From assembly GCA_013396995.1 (NCBI GenBank), contig VWZP01003839.1, positions 1,367,976-1,431,975 of the forward strand: 64,000 nt of DNA. The letters are read 5' to 3'. Position numbers and translations under genes: made by a program. Below are positions 23,479 through 37,479 of the stretch, piece after piece. The DNA comes from Dicaeum eximium (taxonomy: Eukaryota; Chordata; Aves; Passeriformes; Dicaeidae). A model generated the notes under the pieces. It had not been told where the DNA came from. It worked only from the letters and a program-made list of their open reading frames with translations, and ran no database searches. Position 1 is the first letter of the stretch. Each line of letters starts with the position of its first letter.

Positions 23479-26472
23479 TCAGAATAGGCAATCCTGCAGA
23501 AAATTTTGATGATAAAATTTCCTCCCTATTCCAGTAGATATGATCAGGTGCTGTAGATTGGGGCAGGTGATTACCTTATATACATGGGAAAACTACATAA
23601 CCTTCCCCTAGGGTGACAGGGAGTCTCTCCCAGGTCTGAACAACAGACTCTTTCCCTTGCTAGTATCAATAAATCATGCAGCCATCCAGGACATTGTTTC
23701 TCTATCAGCTGTCCCTGACCCCTTTCCCCCCATCTGTGGCCCTGCCTTCTCCCTCTAATCCCTGGCCCATCAGTCTGCATATCCTTGCATTCAAACAAAT
23801 CAAATTACCTTTTCCAGTGGCTTCCTGGACTTTGAAATTATGAAGCTATGACAGACCTCCCTGGAAACAGGTGCCAGGGTCCAGCTGGAAATGTCTTGAT
23901 GGCTGCTGCTCTGAACAAGCTGCGTGCTTCTAAACTTGCACTGATCTCTACAGAAACTGCCCCAATATGCTCGAGAGAGTTGCAAAACTCCTATCCCATC
24001 CTTGTTTTGAAATACTTCATCATTTTTGTCAGTCCTCATGTGAAACTTGAACCAAGAAGAAAACAATATGTAGGAAGACAGGTCACATACAACTCCACCT
24101 CTGGCGTATCATCTGAAAAAAGAGTAGTTGCTATTTTATTTGCACTCTTGTTTGCATAATCACTCACTGCAAAATGTCTTTTTTCCACCAAACTGCTCCC
24201 ACTTCCAGAGAAGTACTAAGATTCCTGATCAGTCACTCCATCCATTTCACAGAAGCTGTTCCATAACTTCAGGATGGTGGGGACTATCACTCACCCCCAT
24301 CACAGTATGATGGGCACTCTGTGGGGGCTTGAAGGTGAAAAGTGATGGCCGATTCCACCAGTTCCTTTGTCATTTAGCAGTACCACAGGAATGGCCACTG
24401 CATACAGAGAGTTTCAGCCTGCATTGTGTCTGGAAAGTCATCCCTCTTGGGATTTTTCCAATTAAAAGTCACTCATGGAGCATGTTCCAGTATCCACTGC
24501 AATCACTGGAAGACTTCCTATTTTGGCAACAGTCGCTTCACCCCATCATACTCCTGTGGATGGATGCCCTTGTCTTTTCCAGTGAAAGAGTTAAAGTTTG
24601 GTGAAGTCAGCTTAAGCAGAAGGCTAAAGAGTTCTGAGCATTGTAGGACAGCTCTGAATAAATGTGGAGGAAAAACATTCAGACCAGTGGGCAGAAATCT
24701 AGAAGCAATACCTGGTTCCTAACAGACTGCTGACTTCAATAGGCTATTTGTGAGAAAAGACATTTCTATTCTGTTTGCTGGATTTCCTAAGGCCAACAGA
24801 GAGATCAGAGTGGAATGAATATGTCTGTAGCTACTTAGAAAAAAAAATCAATATGATTAACTGTCAGAAATTACAAAAATTATGCTAAATATAGATTCCT
24901 CCATGCCAGACCTCTGGAGGTCCAGTAGTCTTAATTATTCAGCATTAAAGTTGGGCTTAATTAAGTTTTATCTGAAACATTCTCTTCCAGAGATAGCTTT
25001 TTAAGTGACTATAAGTGTTTTTCTTAAACAGACAAATAGAAAGAAATCCAGAGTATACTACAGAAAATTCCAGTGTGTTTTTATTGTGAGATCTTTTCTC
25101 GCCAAGGGAGGAGGAAATTAGGGGGTAAAACAATACCATATGGAGAAAAAGCACCAGGAAGTTTACTGGAGCAGTGAGAGAACAGCAAATAAACTAGTGG
25201 TCTGCTCTTCTGATTACCAAATACTTAACTATCAAAATCTTCATATCCTCTTTAAATCTTCTAAGGAAGATACATTTTCACGCTTCTCTATTAAAAGAGC
25301 AGAATGCACATGAAGAGGTTTTCAGTAAATGTATAAAATCCATGCTACAAAAACATGCAATGAATGGCAATTAATTTTGACTTTCACAAAGAGTTACTTT
25401 TGCTTTGTTTGTAAATATGCCCAATTCCCCCTGCTACTGTCACTTTCTTGAAGCTGAACCTTTGTTGAGCCTTGAGGCTATTTTAAACTGTTGCCCCTGG
25501 GACAGCTGTGGTGCCTTTGATCAGCACGGAATTTAGGCAGTGCAGGGTGCATGGGCCATTTCTCCAGGAGGAATTCCTACAGTGGAGAGAAATGATGAAA
25601 ACAAGTGGGACTTTAGTATGAATCCAGCTGTTCATGGTGGCTTTTGCAGGAGCTGGAGCTGTAATGAGACATGGTCTGGTATGTAATGGTGCAGACTATA
25701 GCCTAGCTGTCTGTTGTGCAGAATCCCTCTGCAGAGATGAAAACCCAGCCAGGAGAAGTCATCTGTTTCTTGTCCTTGGCATTGCTACTGGAGAATCACC
25801 AGGACCTTAATCCCAGGGGCTTGGTTTTGCAACAAGAAGAGCTCAAACCTGTCTTTTGGTTGCAAGCATTCTTTTACCCTTTAGAAGTCAAGGTCATGAT
25901 ATGGGCTCTTGATTAATTATACTTTTAAATCTTTCTCCTTTCTATTTACGTTTTGAGTGTAGGTGCAGAATTTCAATGGAGATTGGCTTCTGCTAAGAGC
26001 TCTTTGGCAGCATAAGTAATGCAAACCTCAGAAAAATAGATTAAATATTGCAGCCTAAAGAGTTTGCTGAAATTACAATTCAAAATAAGTAAAGGTCCTT
26101 TAATTTCAGCTTTTAAAAAGAAGTAGGGCTCTCCAAAGATGTAATCTAAGAGGCATGTCAAAGGTTTTTGACATTTGAAATTATAGCTCCAGTAGCCCCG
26201 AAAAGGGGCTGTCAGTTTGTAGCTTTGTGCTTTTCCTCCCTGCAAATGTGAGTTATTTCTTTTATCCCTCAATACATCACCAGTATACTACTGTTTGTGG
26301 AGCTGCTTGAATTTAGTAGATGAGAATCAATAAATGAACCATTTACTGTCTGTGAAATTAACTTTTATAATACAGAGACTGCTGGAAATATATGTATATC
26401 TGAGGGAAGCAAAAACCAACCTGCATTGTATCGTTCATTTGCAGCAGATCCAAAAGCAGTTCTTTTGGATAA

Positions 26473-26560
26473 AAGTTATAGAATCACATCAGTCTCAGAG
26501 GGATGTACCACTAGACATCAGCTTGTCCTGCCTCCCACTCCAAGCTGTGCTGCCACCAGC
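26473..26560 (-). mobile_element. Possible CR1 3' terminal fragment
   Basis: TATAGAATCACATCAG...GAGGGATGTACC..CTAGACATCAGCTTGTCC follows the layout of the reverse-strand CR1 3' UTR (agaatca...ggaagggacc..tagagatcatctagtcc). It is diverged, and only the pattern order supports it. Confidence 0.35.
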
Positions 26561-29500
26561 ACTGTCAGATCAGCCACTGGCCTGGTATAGCACAGCCTGC
26601 ACTGAAGCTGGTGTTCCTGTACCAAGGGCTACCATGACTCTTCTCTCCAATGACGTAAGACAGGACAGTGGGAGTTTGCCATGGACAGTTCTGCTGATGA
26701 AACTTATTCCTAAGGCAGGAAGCCCTGCTGCTGAGACATTTCCTGGAGACACAAGTGACCATCTTGCTCAGACTCTAGATGCTTACAGAGAGAGCCTGCT
26801 GTTTCACAGACTGTGGGCACCCTTTGTAGCCTTACACAGTAGGTAGTACAGACTGGACTCTACTTGTTAGATTTCACTGTAGTGCAAAATTAGGCTTACA
26901 GCCACAAATTGTGCCTTAGTCTTCATTTTGGGTTCATACCTTCAATCATTTTGCAAGTAATGAGCTAGTGAAAATTGCTATATTAAAATACCTTGTTCTT
27001 TGGAGGACTGAGAATTCTGATCTAGACTGAGATTTAGAAAACCTATTGTTAATTTTTGTGGGGTTTATATACTTTTTCAATGCAGTTGACAACAGACCCT
27101 TTCTCTTGAGTGGAGCAGTCAGATGTTCCAAACACTACAGGATTTTATGACTCTCTTAAGAATTCAGAGGCTTTGTTTGACTTGCTACTCAGGTGTGCTC
27201 CTTCTGTCTACACCTGGAAGGTTGAACTCCTTCACCTGAACAAAATCTCAGGTATTGAACTTATTTGACACCTTGTCCCAGTAACTTCCCTGGACTTGCT
27301 CAGTGTACTAATTTTCCTCAGTGATTGTTTCCATATTTATTCAGAGTTTGCCAGGCTTACCTTTGTCATGGCTGATCTCTCTTTTACCCTGCTTATTTTA
27401 TCATCTTTTCCCCTTCAGTCTCTGAACCATGAGTTGATAAAGAGAAAAGCTGAACCTAGCAATGTAGTTGACCTGAACTTGGAAATCTGCTTCTTCAGCA
27501 TCTGACTCTGTTTAACAAAAATCAGGCATTGCAAATTACCAAAGGGACCTCTGCCTCTGAATTTCTGCTTTCACTAAGAACCTTCTCTGAAGATTTATTT
27601 AGTATCACAAAGTGTATAAAATGAGAGGAAAAAAAAAGCTGCCTTCTAAAGGCTCAAAGGTTCCCTTAGAAGTTCATTGGCAGATACTTTATGAAAAAGG
27701 AAGCCAGACATCATGTTAAAAACTGCAAAGTCAGCACGAGGGCCAATACAGATTTAAAAGGACGGGGGTTTGTGGGTGGCTAATATGTAGGTGCTGTGTC
27801 CCAACATTCTGAGTTTGTATGCATTTACTACTTCTTTGGCACCTAATATAGAAAACCCTTTATAAACTGGGGCCAGAACAATCAAGTGACCTATTTTTTA
27901 GATAATGTGGATTAGACATTGAGTTTAAAAACCCAGGCAGACATTTGGCAATTTGGTAGCATGAAATAGTACTTTATTTGTGTATGGCTGTTAGAATTGC
28001 AGTGTATTTAGAAAATAGGTGATCAAACAGCATTTTTGAGTCTGTTTTTTCCCCAGGAGAGAACATGTGGGTACCAAGGAGAAAAGTGGAAAGAGAAAAA
28101 TAAATGCGACGTGCAACTTAAAGAGCTCCTCTAGAGAGGAGATCCTTCATCTGTCTATCCCATGACAATAGCATTTTTACCAAAGTAATTTTTTAAACAT
28201 TTGTCTAATCTCTCCCTAAAGATGACCAAGTGGGAAGTTGGTACAGACCTCCCTTGGCAAGATATTTCAGACCTTTTACTCTTACAACCTTATTTTAATA
28301 GATAATTTTCATCATTCTTCTTTCTGTAGGAAGCAAATACTGGGGCCTCACAAATGCCAGGCAGAGCAGAGAGGTAATTTTGTACGACCTGCAGATGACA
28401 CTCCTGTCTATAAAGTCTTGAATGGCACTTGTAAAATCATCTCAAATTCTAATCCTGTCTTACCTGTGGTCTCTTCCAGTGTGTTCTGAAGACGTAGCCA
28501 GTTCCTTCTGTGTTCAGACCTCTGGATGTTGTGTGAAACCAGCAGACAGGAGGAGGAGGAGGTCCAGGATAGATACCAACAAAACCTCACCCAGTTTGTC
28601 TTCCCACTCCAGCTGTGAACCAGGGTATGTGGTCACTGAGTGTAGCTGTGAGCTTGCACGCAATCTGCACTTGTTTCATCAACACTCTACCTGGATTATG
28701 GAAGTGTCGTGTGAACCAGGGACAGGAACATAACAAATGAAGGTAAGTGACTCCTACTGCTTCTCCTCTAGGTACCAGGCCTGTTACCCACTATAGGAAG
28801 GAAATTCTACCCATGGGACATAATGTTTTGTTCTTAATAAATCCATTCTGGCTGTTACGCATTTCCATTTTCCCTTCAACAAATATTTGGTAACAAATAG
28901 ATCTACTTTTTCTTTTTTTTTTCCCCGAAAATTGATGTTTTGGTGAGAGACAATTGAACAAATTTTCCTTAATTTTTCCCCATCAGTCTCTGAAGAAAAC
29001 TGTGATCTTTACTCTTCACTTGTCTCTAGGAAAAACTGGAAAGAGAGATGGTAATATGCAAAATTTAAGGACAAATAACTAAATGCACAGGTGGAAAGAA
29101 CTGTCTTAGTGGAACAAACCATGTGAAATAAGGGTTATTGGAAAATCACTTAACAGACCTGCATATTGAAGCGTGAAAAGAAGTACTAAGAGCATTTCTT
29201 GTCATAAAATGTCAGTGCTAAATTAGGAATATAGAAGTCACTGTTCTTGATGTTGTATAGAAGTTGCTGCTATTGATGTTGGCAAACACAACTTCATCTA
29301 GAAAAACAGGTTTTATTTTTGCTTGTTTAAACATAATTTCTCTTTTCTTATCAGGACAGCCAAACTTCAGAATAAAAATATGCAGAAAATGCAGTTTAGT
29401 CTGTCAGTTTTCAGATGAACCTTTGAAAAGGAGTTTAGTCTGCATTGAAAAGATACACAGGATCCCCACAATTCAACCTTCAGCAAGATCCATGTGTTTG

Positions 29501-32500
29501 CTCTATAAGCAAATCCTCTTTTCCTCCATGGCAGGTTGAAGTTTTCCATTTGTTTCCTAGTTTTCTGCACCATGTAGTCTCTCAGGTGTTATCATGCATT
29601 TGCACCACATGGCCACTTCCCAGGAGAGCTGCAGGAAGCAGGTGCAGAGGAATTCCCAAGACTCAGTGCTGGTAGAAAGGAGCCACAATGCTGCCCTGTT
29701 TTGCAGTTCTGACCATTTCCAGACACTGAATTCCCTCTGCAGAGAAGGGCACGTTGGGCCAGAGGGAATCTGATGGGGTCTGAACCCTGGAGCTGGTAGC
29801 AGTGGCTTGGCACAGCACAATCAATACTGTCTCAAATCCATCCTCACACAAACTTCTCCTCTCTAAGAACAGGCACTTACCTGTGTATCCATTGCAGTGG
29901 GCAGCCCTGCCTACCTGGGCAGCACTGGGCCTTCAGTGCTTCACAAGAAAGTCACTCCTCAACAAAGTCAGCAAATTTGTTCATTTTCTCCAAATGAAGA
30001 ACTTCAACTATCAAAGGAGTGTTTAACACCCTGTGCTAAAAGTAGAAATCGTTGTATGACTTCTGCTTATCCTTGGCTTCTGACAAAATAGAGGGGAAAG
30101 CTCTACAAGTAATTGTGTTCATCAATACTCAAGGTCTACTTTACCCAAATTTCCTGCTCTCAGACATCTAAGGTTGCTTTATAAGCAAATAAAATACAAA
30201 TTACTTCTTCATCCCACATATATTAAATCCTTCTGAGAATTACACACTATAATCTTTCTCATATGTTTACTCAGATGCTCCCCAATGTCAATTTTTACTG
30301 ATTTCCCAGAACAGCCCTTTGCACAGACCTGTACACATATTTTGGGTGTTTGTGCTATGCAACCCAGTAGGTCCAGTGAGTTTGAGCTGGGTTGTACACC
30401 ACCAAGTGCACAAGGTCATACGTGGTGCTTCCTCTCTGCTCCTCTTGAAAATTATTGGATGGATGGGATTTGGCACAGCACAATCCCACTGCTGACTGAT
30501 GAGCTGTTACTCTCTGTGGAGAGGCATTGCCTTCAGAGGGAAATCTAGGTGATTCCAGTAAGTTTGTAATAAGAGAAAAGTAATCTAGGGTTGTTTCAGT
30601 CTCAAAGTTCACATCTGTACCCACGTGAGCTCATGTACTTTCACTGAAGTCAATGAGTCTAGGCTGATTTACCATAGCTGAGCACTGCCTGGATGTAATT
30701 AATTTGTGGGGTTTGGGTTTTTTTCTGCCTAATCTGGAATCCATTGCAAGCCAAAGCACATTAATGAGACTGTATGAATTGCCTGTAAAAGCAGGCATAT
30801 CTTCTTCCCTTGCTGGTGAGTGCATTGGAGTGCTGTATTCCCAGTCTAGCCAAAATGTTTCAAAGGGTAAATAGTTCTCTCTTCTTATATTTGACAGGAA
30901 AATATAGGACAGGTGAAACATCATATTACAAATCCATTTTTTTTAAATTCCTGGTGACCTTGAGGCAGATCCACAGAAGAACAAAAGGCTTTGCAAGTCC
31001 CTGGAATCACTCTTACAGTGCTTGGCAGAGAAAACACAGAGGTTGTCCCTGTTCCATGTTCTGCTTTTTCATATTAACCACCACAAATAATAAAATACGG
31101 GATCCAGGATCCAGTCTGCCTCTTTCCTCTTTCCCCAAGGAGTGAATGTCTGCACCACTGGTTTACAAAACCCCCCACATGTTTACTGCTTTTCCCCGGT
31201 GCCATGCGTGGCAGGGTGGATCACAGGGCCCATAAGCTGGCAGGTTGGGCACCCTGCTAGCAGGAGGTGAGTGATATGGCCTTGAGTCTGCAGAAAGAAG
31301 AACAAATGGAATTTGTTTCCCACAGACAGTCCTACAGAGGTGTGTTAGGCACATCTCAGCATACCTGGGTAAAGTCCCCCTGAGGAGACAGGCCCTATGG
31401 GAAGCATTCCCTAGCCTCTTACTGCTAATTATAGGTGTAATCTACTAAATGCAGCCATCTGGGAAGTGAGACTATTTAAAGTACTCTAAGACTCTCTAGC
31501 TCTGTAAGGTACTGTGTAAAATCAGGTGATATCCTGGTTGATAAAGACTGTGCTACGTTATCCATACATTTCATTGACTGTTGGGTGGGACTGAGGTTTT
31601 AAAACTTCCTGGTGTCCTTCTACAGATGGATGATTTGGAATCTGAAATTATTGCCTCTTCTACTTTGCTTTACTACACTGCTGAACTATCAAATATCTGA
31701 GTGTTGTGAACTGGGATTGCTTTTTTTTCCCCATCCTAAAACCCCCAGAATTCCAATATGCAGAATTTGAAGAATACCGATTGTCAACACAAGAAAAAAC
31801 CAAATTCTTCCTTTGGAGCCATCACATGCAGTCCCAGCCAACCATACTGAAGAAAAAGGCAAGATTATGAGGTGGGGAGGGAAGAGAGGGTCAGATGGGA
31901 AGAGACACACACAGCAAAATAAAAATAAATTTTAAATAAAAATTTAAAAAAAAAAAGGCTGAGAACCCATGTGCTTGCTATCTACAAATAATCACATTGC
32001 AGAGCAAGACTTATGCAGGTTAAAGGACAAAGATGGTGCAAGATCAAATAACCACAAAGTAGCCACAGTTAAAAAGAGGCTGCAAGTAAGCAAGCTGTCA
32101 AATCATCTGGGAAAAAAACATTCCGGGGTGTTTTTCAGAGCAAGTGGCTAGGGAGAAGCCCAGATAATTTAAAAAATAATGGTGTCAATTTACCAAAGTG
32201 ACAAATGGCACCTGTCAGACTGAATTCAGTAACCCAAGATGTCCTGCTTAGTCCTGTATCAGCTTTTCAGTAAAAGTGTTGTGTGGTTTATTTTCTCCTA
32301 GGGACAAAATATGCATTCTGATTGTTGTTCAAGGTGCAAACTAAAACATTCAGGTTCAATGTATGTTGTTCATTCAGGAATGCACCTTAATGCAGGAAGA
32401 TACTGTCTTAGCAGCTGATAAATCAGAGGAGAGTCTGTACTGCTTTGAGCTCCAGGGTGTCTGAAATTATTTTTCAGTGCCCTCCTTTCTCAGTGCTCAT

Positions 32501-33929
32501 GAAAACCCAAAGACAGCACTACTGATCCTGTATATTCAAAACTATAACCAGAATCCTTGCTGTAACTGCTAATACCATCATTTTGTCTTCAAGGCAGTAA
32601 GATTTCAAGAACCAGAAGAATGAGATGTCATTTGACGCCTAGTTTTGGAGATGCAAGCTTCACTTTTTATAGTTCTGAGGGTAACAGCTCACTGTGTTTT
32701 TCAAAATGAAAGCTGAGATCCTTGTATATAATTCTGGAAACTGGGACTTCACAAAAATACCAAATAGCATGACAGAAAGAGAGAGAGAGAGTAAAAAAAG
32801 CCTCTATCAGCATGCCACTTCTTTTTCCAGACAAATTTATAACCCAAACCAATCTCTCCAGGAAGTATTCTGGTCTCATGTGTATTTTTACCACCCATCC
32901 TTGCTAGCAGAGGATATGGAGGAAAAAGCAGGAACATGGAGGTGACAGGTCAAAGGAGTACTGGTTTCTTGTGGGACCAGGGATCAGGAAGGGCACAAAG
33001 GGTGAGAGGTTTCCACATGCAATCTCCATTCCTGGAGGCACCCGAGTCTGATTTTGCCCAAAGAAGAGAGAAGACTATCCTTTAAGAAATTAGGAAAATT
33101 TGGGTCTGGAAGAAGTATAATGAAGAAGGCAAGTTTTTTGGAGCCAGCTATGACTTTAAATATTTGTTTTTAGTAAACCACACCCAACTGCCACCAATGC
33201 AGTCTGGAAACAAAGCAATTCCTATCTCCAAGTAGTCTGGCCAGGCTGACACTCCTCAGCTACTTGAGGAACTAAAAGCAGCAGTACTGGAAGCTCCCCA
33301 GTTCTGGACATCATGTTCCAGTTAACAAAAATCAGTCTGACACTCCTGGCTGTGTCCAAAGAACTGGGGACCTGAACACAAAGTTAAGTGGTCAATTAGT
33401 GAAACATAACATTGCATGGCTTCTTGACCTTTCAGAACTGGAATGAATTTGCCAAACAGGAAAGAGTAGGAATGAAACAGAACAAGTAATTCAGGAACCC
33501 TCTGGGTATAATCTGCCATGCCTTGCACCTCCAGGCTCATTTCAGGTCTCTTGGCAGAGGAATTCATGAGTGTCAGCACATTTCCAGGGCTGAGAGCAGA
33601 ATCCTGCATAACCTGCTGCACCACTTCTGCCTGTGTGAATTAAAGGAATGCTGTGTTTTATCTCCAGTTTACACTGACAGAAATGTGTATCCCATGTACC
33701 TCTGCCACTTGCCTGTCCTGGCTGGGTTATTGACCAAAAGCCATTGCTTGTGAGTGATGCACCAAAGTAAGGATATCAGAACAGCAGTACAGGTTCAGGC
33801 CTTGGGTCCCTCTGCCCCATGATTTCTTTTCTGACTGTGCCATAGGCAGTGACAGGTGGAGGAACAAGTTTGGAGCAAGAGCATTCCATGCTCCTCTCTT
33901 CCAGTATTGAGAGGTTTTCAGATTATTTT

Positions 33930-34142
33930 TGAATCTGACACAGTACATTTTTATAATCCCCCTCTGGTGATCTCACTGATCACTTTTAGCTCCCCAAAAG
34001 GAAAAAAAAGTGCTTTGGGTCTCCAAAACTATGTCAAGATAATGATGTTTGGGTTTTTTCCCCTATTTTATTCTCTATGTTTTTCCCAATAATTCCTAAT
34101 ACCGGATGTACTTTTGTTGCTGCTAACCCAGCACTGAGTTTA
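33930..34142 (-). mobile_element. Ancient CR1-like LINE remnant, abutted by an LTR
   Basis: The part 34055-34142 aligns by eye with the decayed CR1 copy at 6520-6600 (CCCAATAATTCCTAATACC versus CCAATAACTCCTAACAGAC, both followed by CTTTTGTTGCTG). The left boundary is uncertain. The similarity stops near 34142, where LTR sequence begins. Confidence 0.45.
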
Positions 34143-34352
34143 TAAAATATGTCTGGATCACCTGTCCCAGCCATGCTCCCTCCCACTTCTTGTGGACTTG
34201 CTGACTGGCAGAGCATGGAAAACAGAAAAGTCTTTGACTCAGAGGAAGCAGTACTCAACAACAGCTAAGCCATCAGTGTGTTATTAACATTTTTCTCATT
34301 CTGTAACAGCTATTAGGATAAAATTGACACTATTCCAGATGAAACTAGGACA
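34143..34352 (-). mobile_element. Truncated ERV LTR, same family as 1-393
   Basis: On the + strand: CACCTGTCCCAGCC, then CTCCCACTTCTTGTG, AGTACTCAACAACAGCTAAG, CATCAGTGTGTTATTAAC, and an end in ACTAGGACA at 34352. On the minus strand it begins TGTCCTAGTTTC, the usual start of this avian LTR type. About 210 bases remain and the R/U5 side is missing. It lies directly against the CR1-like remnant. Confidence 0.65.
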
Positions 34353-34574
34353 GGAGGAAAACTCATGGCTGGGCAGCACAGATTTTACCCTCATGTTCTT
34401 GGAATTCACCTGGTCCCCCTTCAACCTTTCCACTAGCAAGGAATACTTCCCTGAATTAAGGGAGAGATGCAAGGACTGGGGAAGCCACAGGAAAAAAAGG
34501 GAGAAGCAGCTGTGACTGGAGGTGGGAAGGCAGCTATTGCTGTGCAAGCTGGAGGGCAGCATCCAGTTTTTCTT

Positions 34575-34634
34575 CCAGCTGCCTGTCCTGTGACTGCATG
34601 GTACTTCATTGCCAGCTGGGGTTAAACCATGACA
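34575..34634 (+). mobile_element. LTR 3' terminal fragment
   Basis: GTGACTGCATGGTACTTCAT, then TGCCAGCTGGGGTTAAACCA and TGACA, match the 3' end of the avian LTR type whose complete copy ends at 38016 in this window. It points opposite to the neighbouring piece at 34143-34352, so it is probably a separate insertion or an inverted leftover. Confidence 0.5.
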
Positions 34635-37479
34635 CTGCCTTCACTTTTCTCTCAGAAGGTTCTTGAGGAAATACAGGCAGCAAAACGTAGAGTGTGAGGC
34701 ACATGAATGGTAAATGAGGCAATCTGGTGGTTCTGAGGGCAGGATGAATTTTCCCAGCACCTGCTGAAAGCTGCTGCCATTGCACCTTACCCTGGGCACA
34801 CCACCCTGCACAGTGCTGGCACAAAGCTGCCAGCAGATCTGTCCCTTGGGAACAGACAGGGTCAGTGAAGCCTATGCCAGTGAGACAGCAGCTCTCTGGA
34901 TCTGTTCTCTTTTTTCTTCTGTCTCACAGTGATTTGCATGTTCTTCCTTGATAGCTGTTACCTTCTGCTCTCAAAACTGTGTCCCTGTGTATTTCCCTGT
35001 GTGTTATACTTTGGGAGCATTTTCAGAGATGTCTCCAGAGCTGCCCACCCTGGCTCCAGCATCCCACCCCTCCTTTGTACCCTTAGCTCCCAGCCACATC
35101 CCCTTGGCAGCCCTGCTGCTGGGACCTGCGGGCATCCCCTGGTACAGAAGAAAGATTTACAATAAGGAAAAAAGCAGAAGTAGCTCATGAATAAAGAGAG
35201 CTGCATCCACTTTAATCTGACAGCCATACAACTGCTTTCCCTGGCTTCTGACCAAGCTCCAAATTATTTTTGCCAGTCTGCCCCTGGGGCAAGGCTGCAC
35301 AAGGAGTCAGTGAGGGCACCCTGAGCACTGAAACTCCCCATGCCAGACCAGATCAGTGACTCAGTAGGAAGAGTTTTTCTTGGTGGGTTACCAGCAGTGC
35401 TATGAAAGACACCATGACCAGGCAGGGGGTTTCCTAGAGAAAACTTCTCCCTGACACTGTCATTGTGTCAGACCTTCTTTGAATGCCTCAAACCTTGAAA
35501 TCTTGTCTATATAATGTGTGGTAATGTGGGGGATTACATTTACACTTCTCCCAGGGAAAAGTAAAATATAAAATAAACTTTTAAAATAGAGCAAAAGCTG
35601 GAGATGGATTTATATTGAAAAAAAAACTAGGCCTGGGCATTAATTTCAGAAGATTTGAACTGGATGCTGAGACTGTCCTTTACCTTAAATGAGAACAATG
35701 AACACTAAATCAAAACCCAGTCAAAATTTGTCTGTTAATGCTCAGTGATATGGGCTCTTCTGTGTAATTATTTACTACATCCTTGACCATCATGAAAGCT
35801 CATCATAGGCACTGCAGCTTTTGGGCTGTGGAGAAGTGTGTGTAAGTGGAGCATCCAACACTGGGACCAGCAGCTGGGGAACATCCAGCTTTTCCAAACC
35901 TGCCACTGTTCACACGCTGCACTGACTTTGTGCAGCTCTGAATATTTTGCTGCTCTAGGCAACCACCTGTTAGGCTTTTTTGTTGCAAAGCCAGTCTGCC
36001 ATGGAAACACTTCCAGTCCACCAGCAATTGCTATGCATTAGTCCATTGCAGAGATGTTAAGTCATGGGTTGTAGATGTCTGTGTTGGGATCCAAAACAGG
36101 AAGTACAGCACCGCTTTGGGATTAGACTGCCTTCACTCTTGTTCATGAAAACAGAGCCTGATGCGAGTTCCTCTGCATCACCTGAGCTTCTGTTTGTGCT
36201 ATGGCAGGCAGAATCCTGCACCCAAACCCTGACTTCAATAACTATTGTTGTCTTTATGAAACGCATTACTAAACACTGTACAAACCAGCAGAGCGATCAC
36301 CCCCATGCCAACAGCGTGCCCAGGACCCGGGATGAGTGAGCTGCATGAGCTGCTGTCCTCAGGATGGCCAGGAATGGGAGTGAAGTGAGTGAGCTGTCGT
36401 TGCAGGGTAGGCACTGACACAGGGGCATTGTTTCACAGCACTGCAAGCCTTGCTCATGAGCAGCAGCAGAAAGATGACACGGATTTGTCCCGCTTGTTCT
36501 GCACACACACAACTTGTGGCCCTTTAAAGCTGCCCTGTCTGAGCTCAGTGACTTGTCAAGAGGCACACTGGAGAAGCAGAAAGGAAGCAGCCCAGCAGTA
36601 CACAATTGTTTCTGAGCTAGAGGGTTCCTGGTGGAGAGCCAGGTGCTGATGCCCCGGCTGCATGGCCGTCGATGGAGCTCTGTGGGGCTGAGCCCTTCTC
36701 GCCGTGTGCGTATGAGAAGGGTGCCTGTCCTCAAGCAAACCAAAACAGGCTGTACTTATCTCTAAGTGGAGGTCTGCTATTCCACTTGTGTGCAGGATAT
36801 GCAATACATCTGGAATCATTAATTTCTTAGCCTATTGTTACTTTCTTGTGTATCAGACTCTTGCTGCTTCTGAAGCTTGTTGACTGTATTTGATATCTCT
36901 TCCTGTTTAACTTCGTTATTCCGGTCTTAAAACTTTTTTTTTTTTTTTTTTTTTTAGGGCACGTCTTTTTATTTTCCCTTGAACTAGAGAATTTGCCTGA
37001 AGTATGGATGAGTCACAGATACCATATTTCCTCTTCTCTGAAGCAAATTTACATTTTTGAAGAATTACAACTGACAATAATCAGCCATACTTCCAAAATA
37101 TCCTTTCTGCGAGGAAAAAGGAGGAACAGTGATGCTGAAATTAGCCTGAAAGGTAAATGACTGAAAGTGGGGGAGAAAGAGAAAACACAGAGTCTTAGAA
37201 GGGCAGCTGGATGCAGGCATTTACTGTGCAGCATTTCATGGTGGTGCCTCAACTGATAATGTTCCTGCAATCAGAGACACTCTGCCATTCCTGTCAGCAG
37301 CCATTCAAGCATATCACCAGCAGCTCGGATTACAAATATCAGAAGCAAAAGGAATACATATTCAGAAAGTCAGTTCATTTCCTTGGCTCCTAGCCTAGCA
37401 TTTTTTGAAGTGTAGGAAGGTTACTTTATGATCGGTCATAAAAGGTGCTGCCAACCCTGCATTACCCCATCAAAGCCAT
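34635..37479. other. Intergenic DNA without a recognised gene
   Basis: Mostly unique sequence. A mildly CpG-richer patch lies at about 36290-36720 and contains a 148-codon minus frame with no motif I recognise. A 23-T run lies near 36932-36955. Confidence 0.5.

Larger units (their letters stand above)
18830..33929. other. 15-kb gene-poor tract upstream of UNC93A
   Basis: No conserved protein domain was recognised on either strand. The longest frame, 26334-26846 (+, 170 codons), has no known motif and is of a length expected once or twice by chance in 64 kb. A pyrimidine-rich stretch lies at about 21390-21910. Possible weak repeat relics are at 19300-19375 (MIR-like) and 26473-26560 (CR1-like). 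Confidence 0.6.

Noticed and set aside
26334..26846. 170-codon + frame
   Set aside because: No domain or composition bias of a coding gene. One or two frames of this length are expected by chance in 64 kb, and part of it overlaps a possible CR1 relic.
36297..36743. 148-codon minus frame in a mildly CpG-richer patch
   Set aside because: Low-stop GC-richer DNA gives long frames. No motif, splice structure or known protein was recognised.
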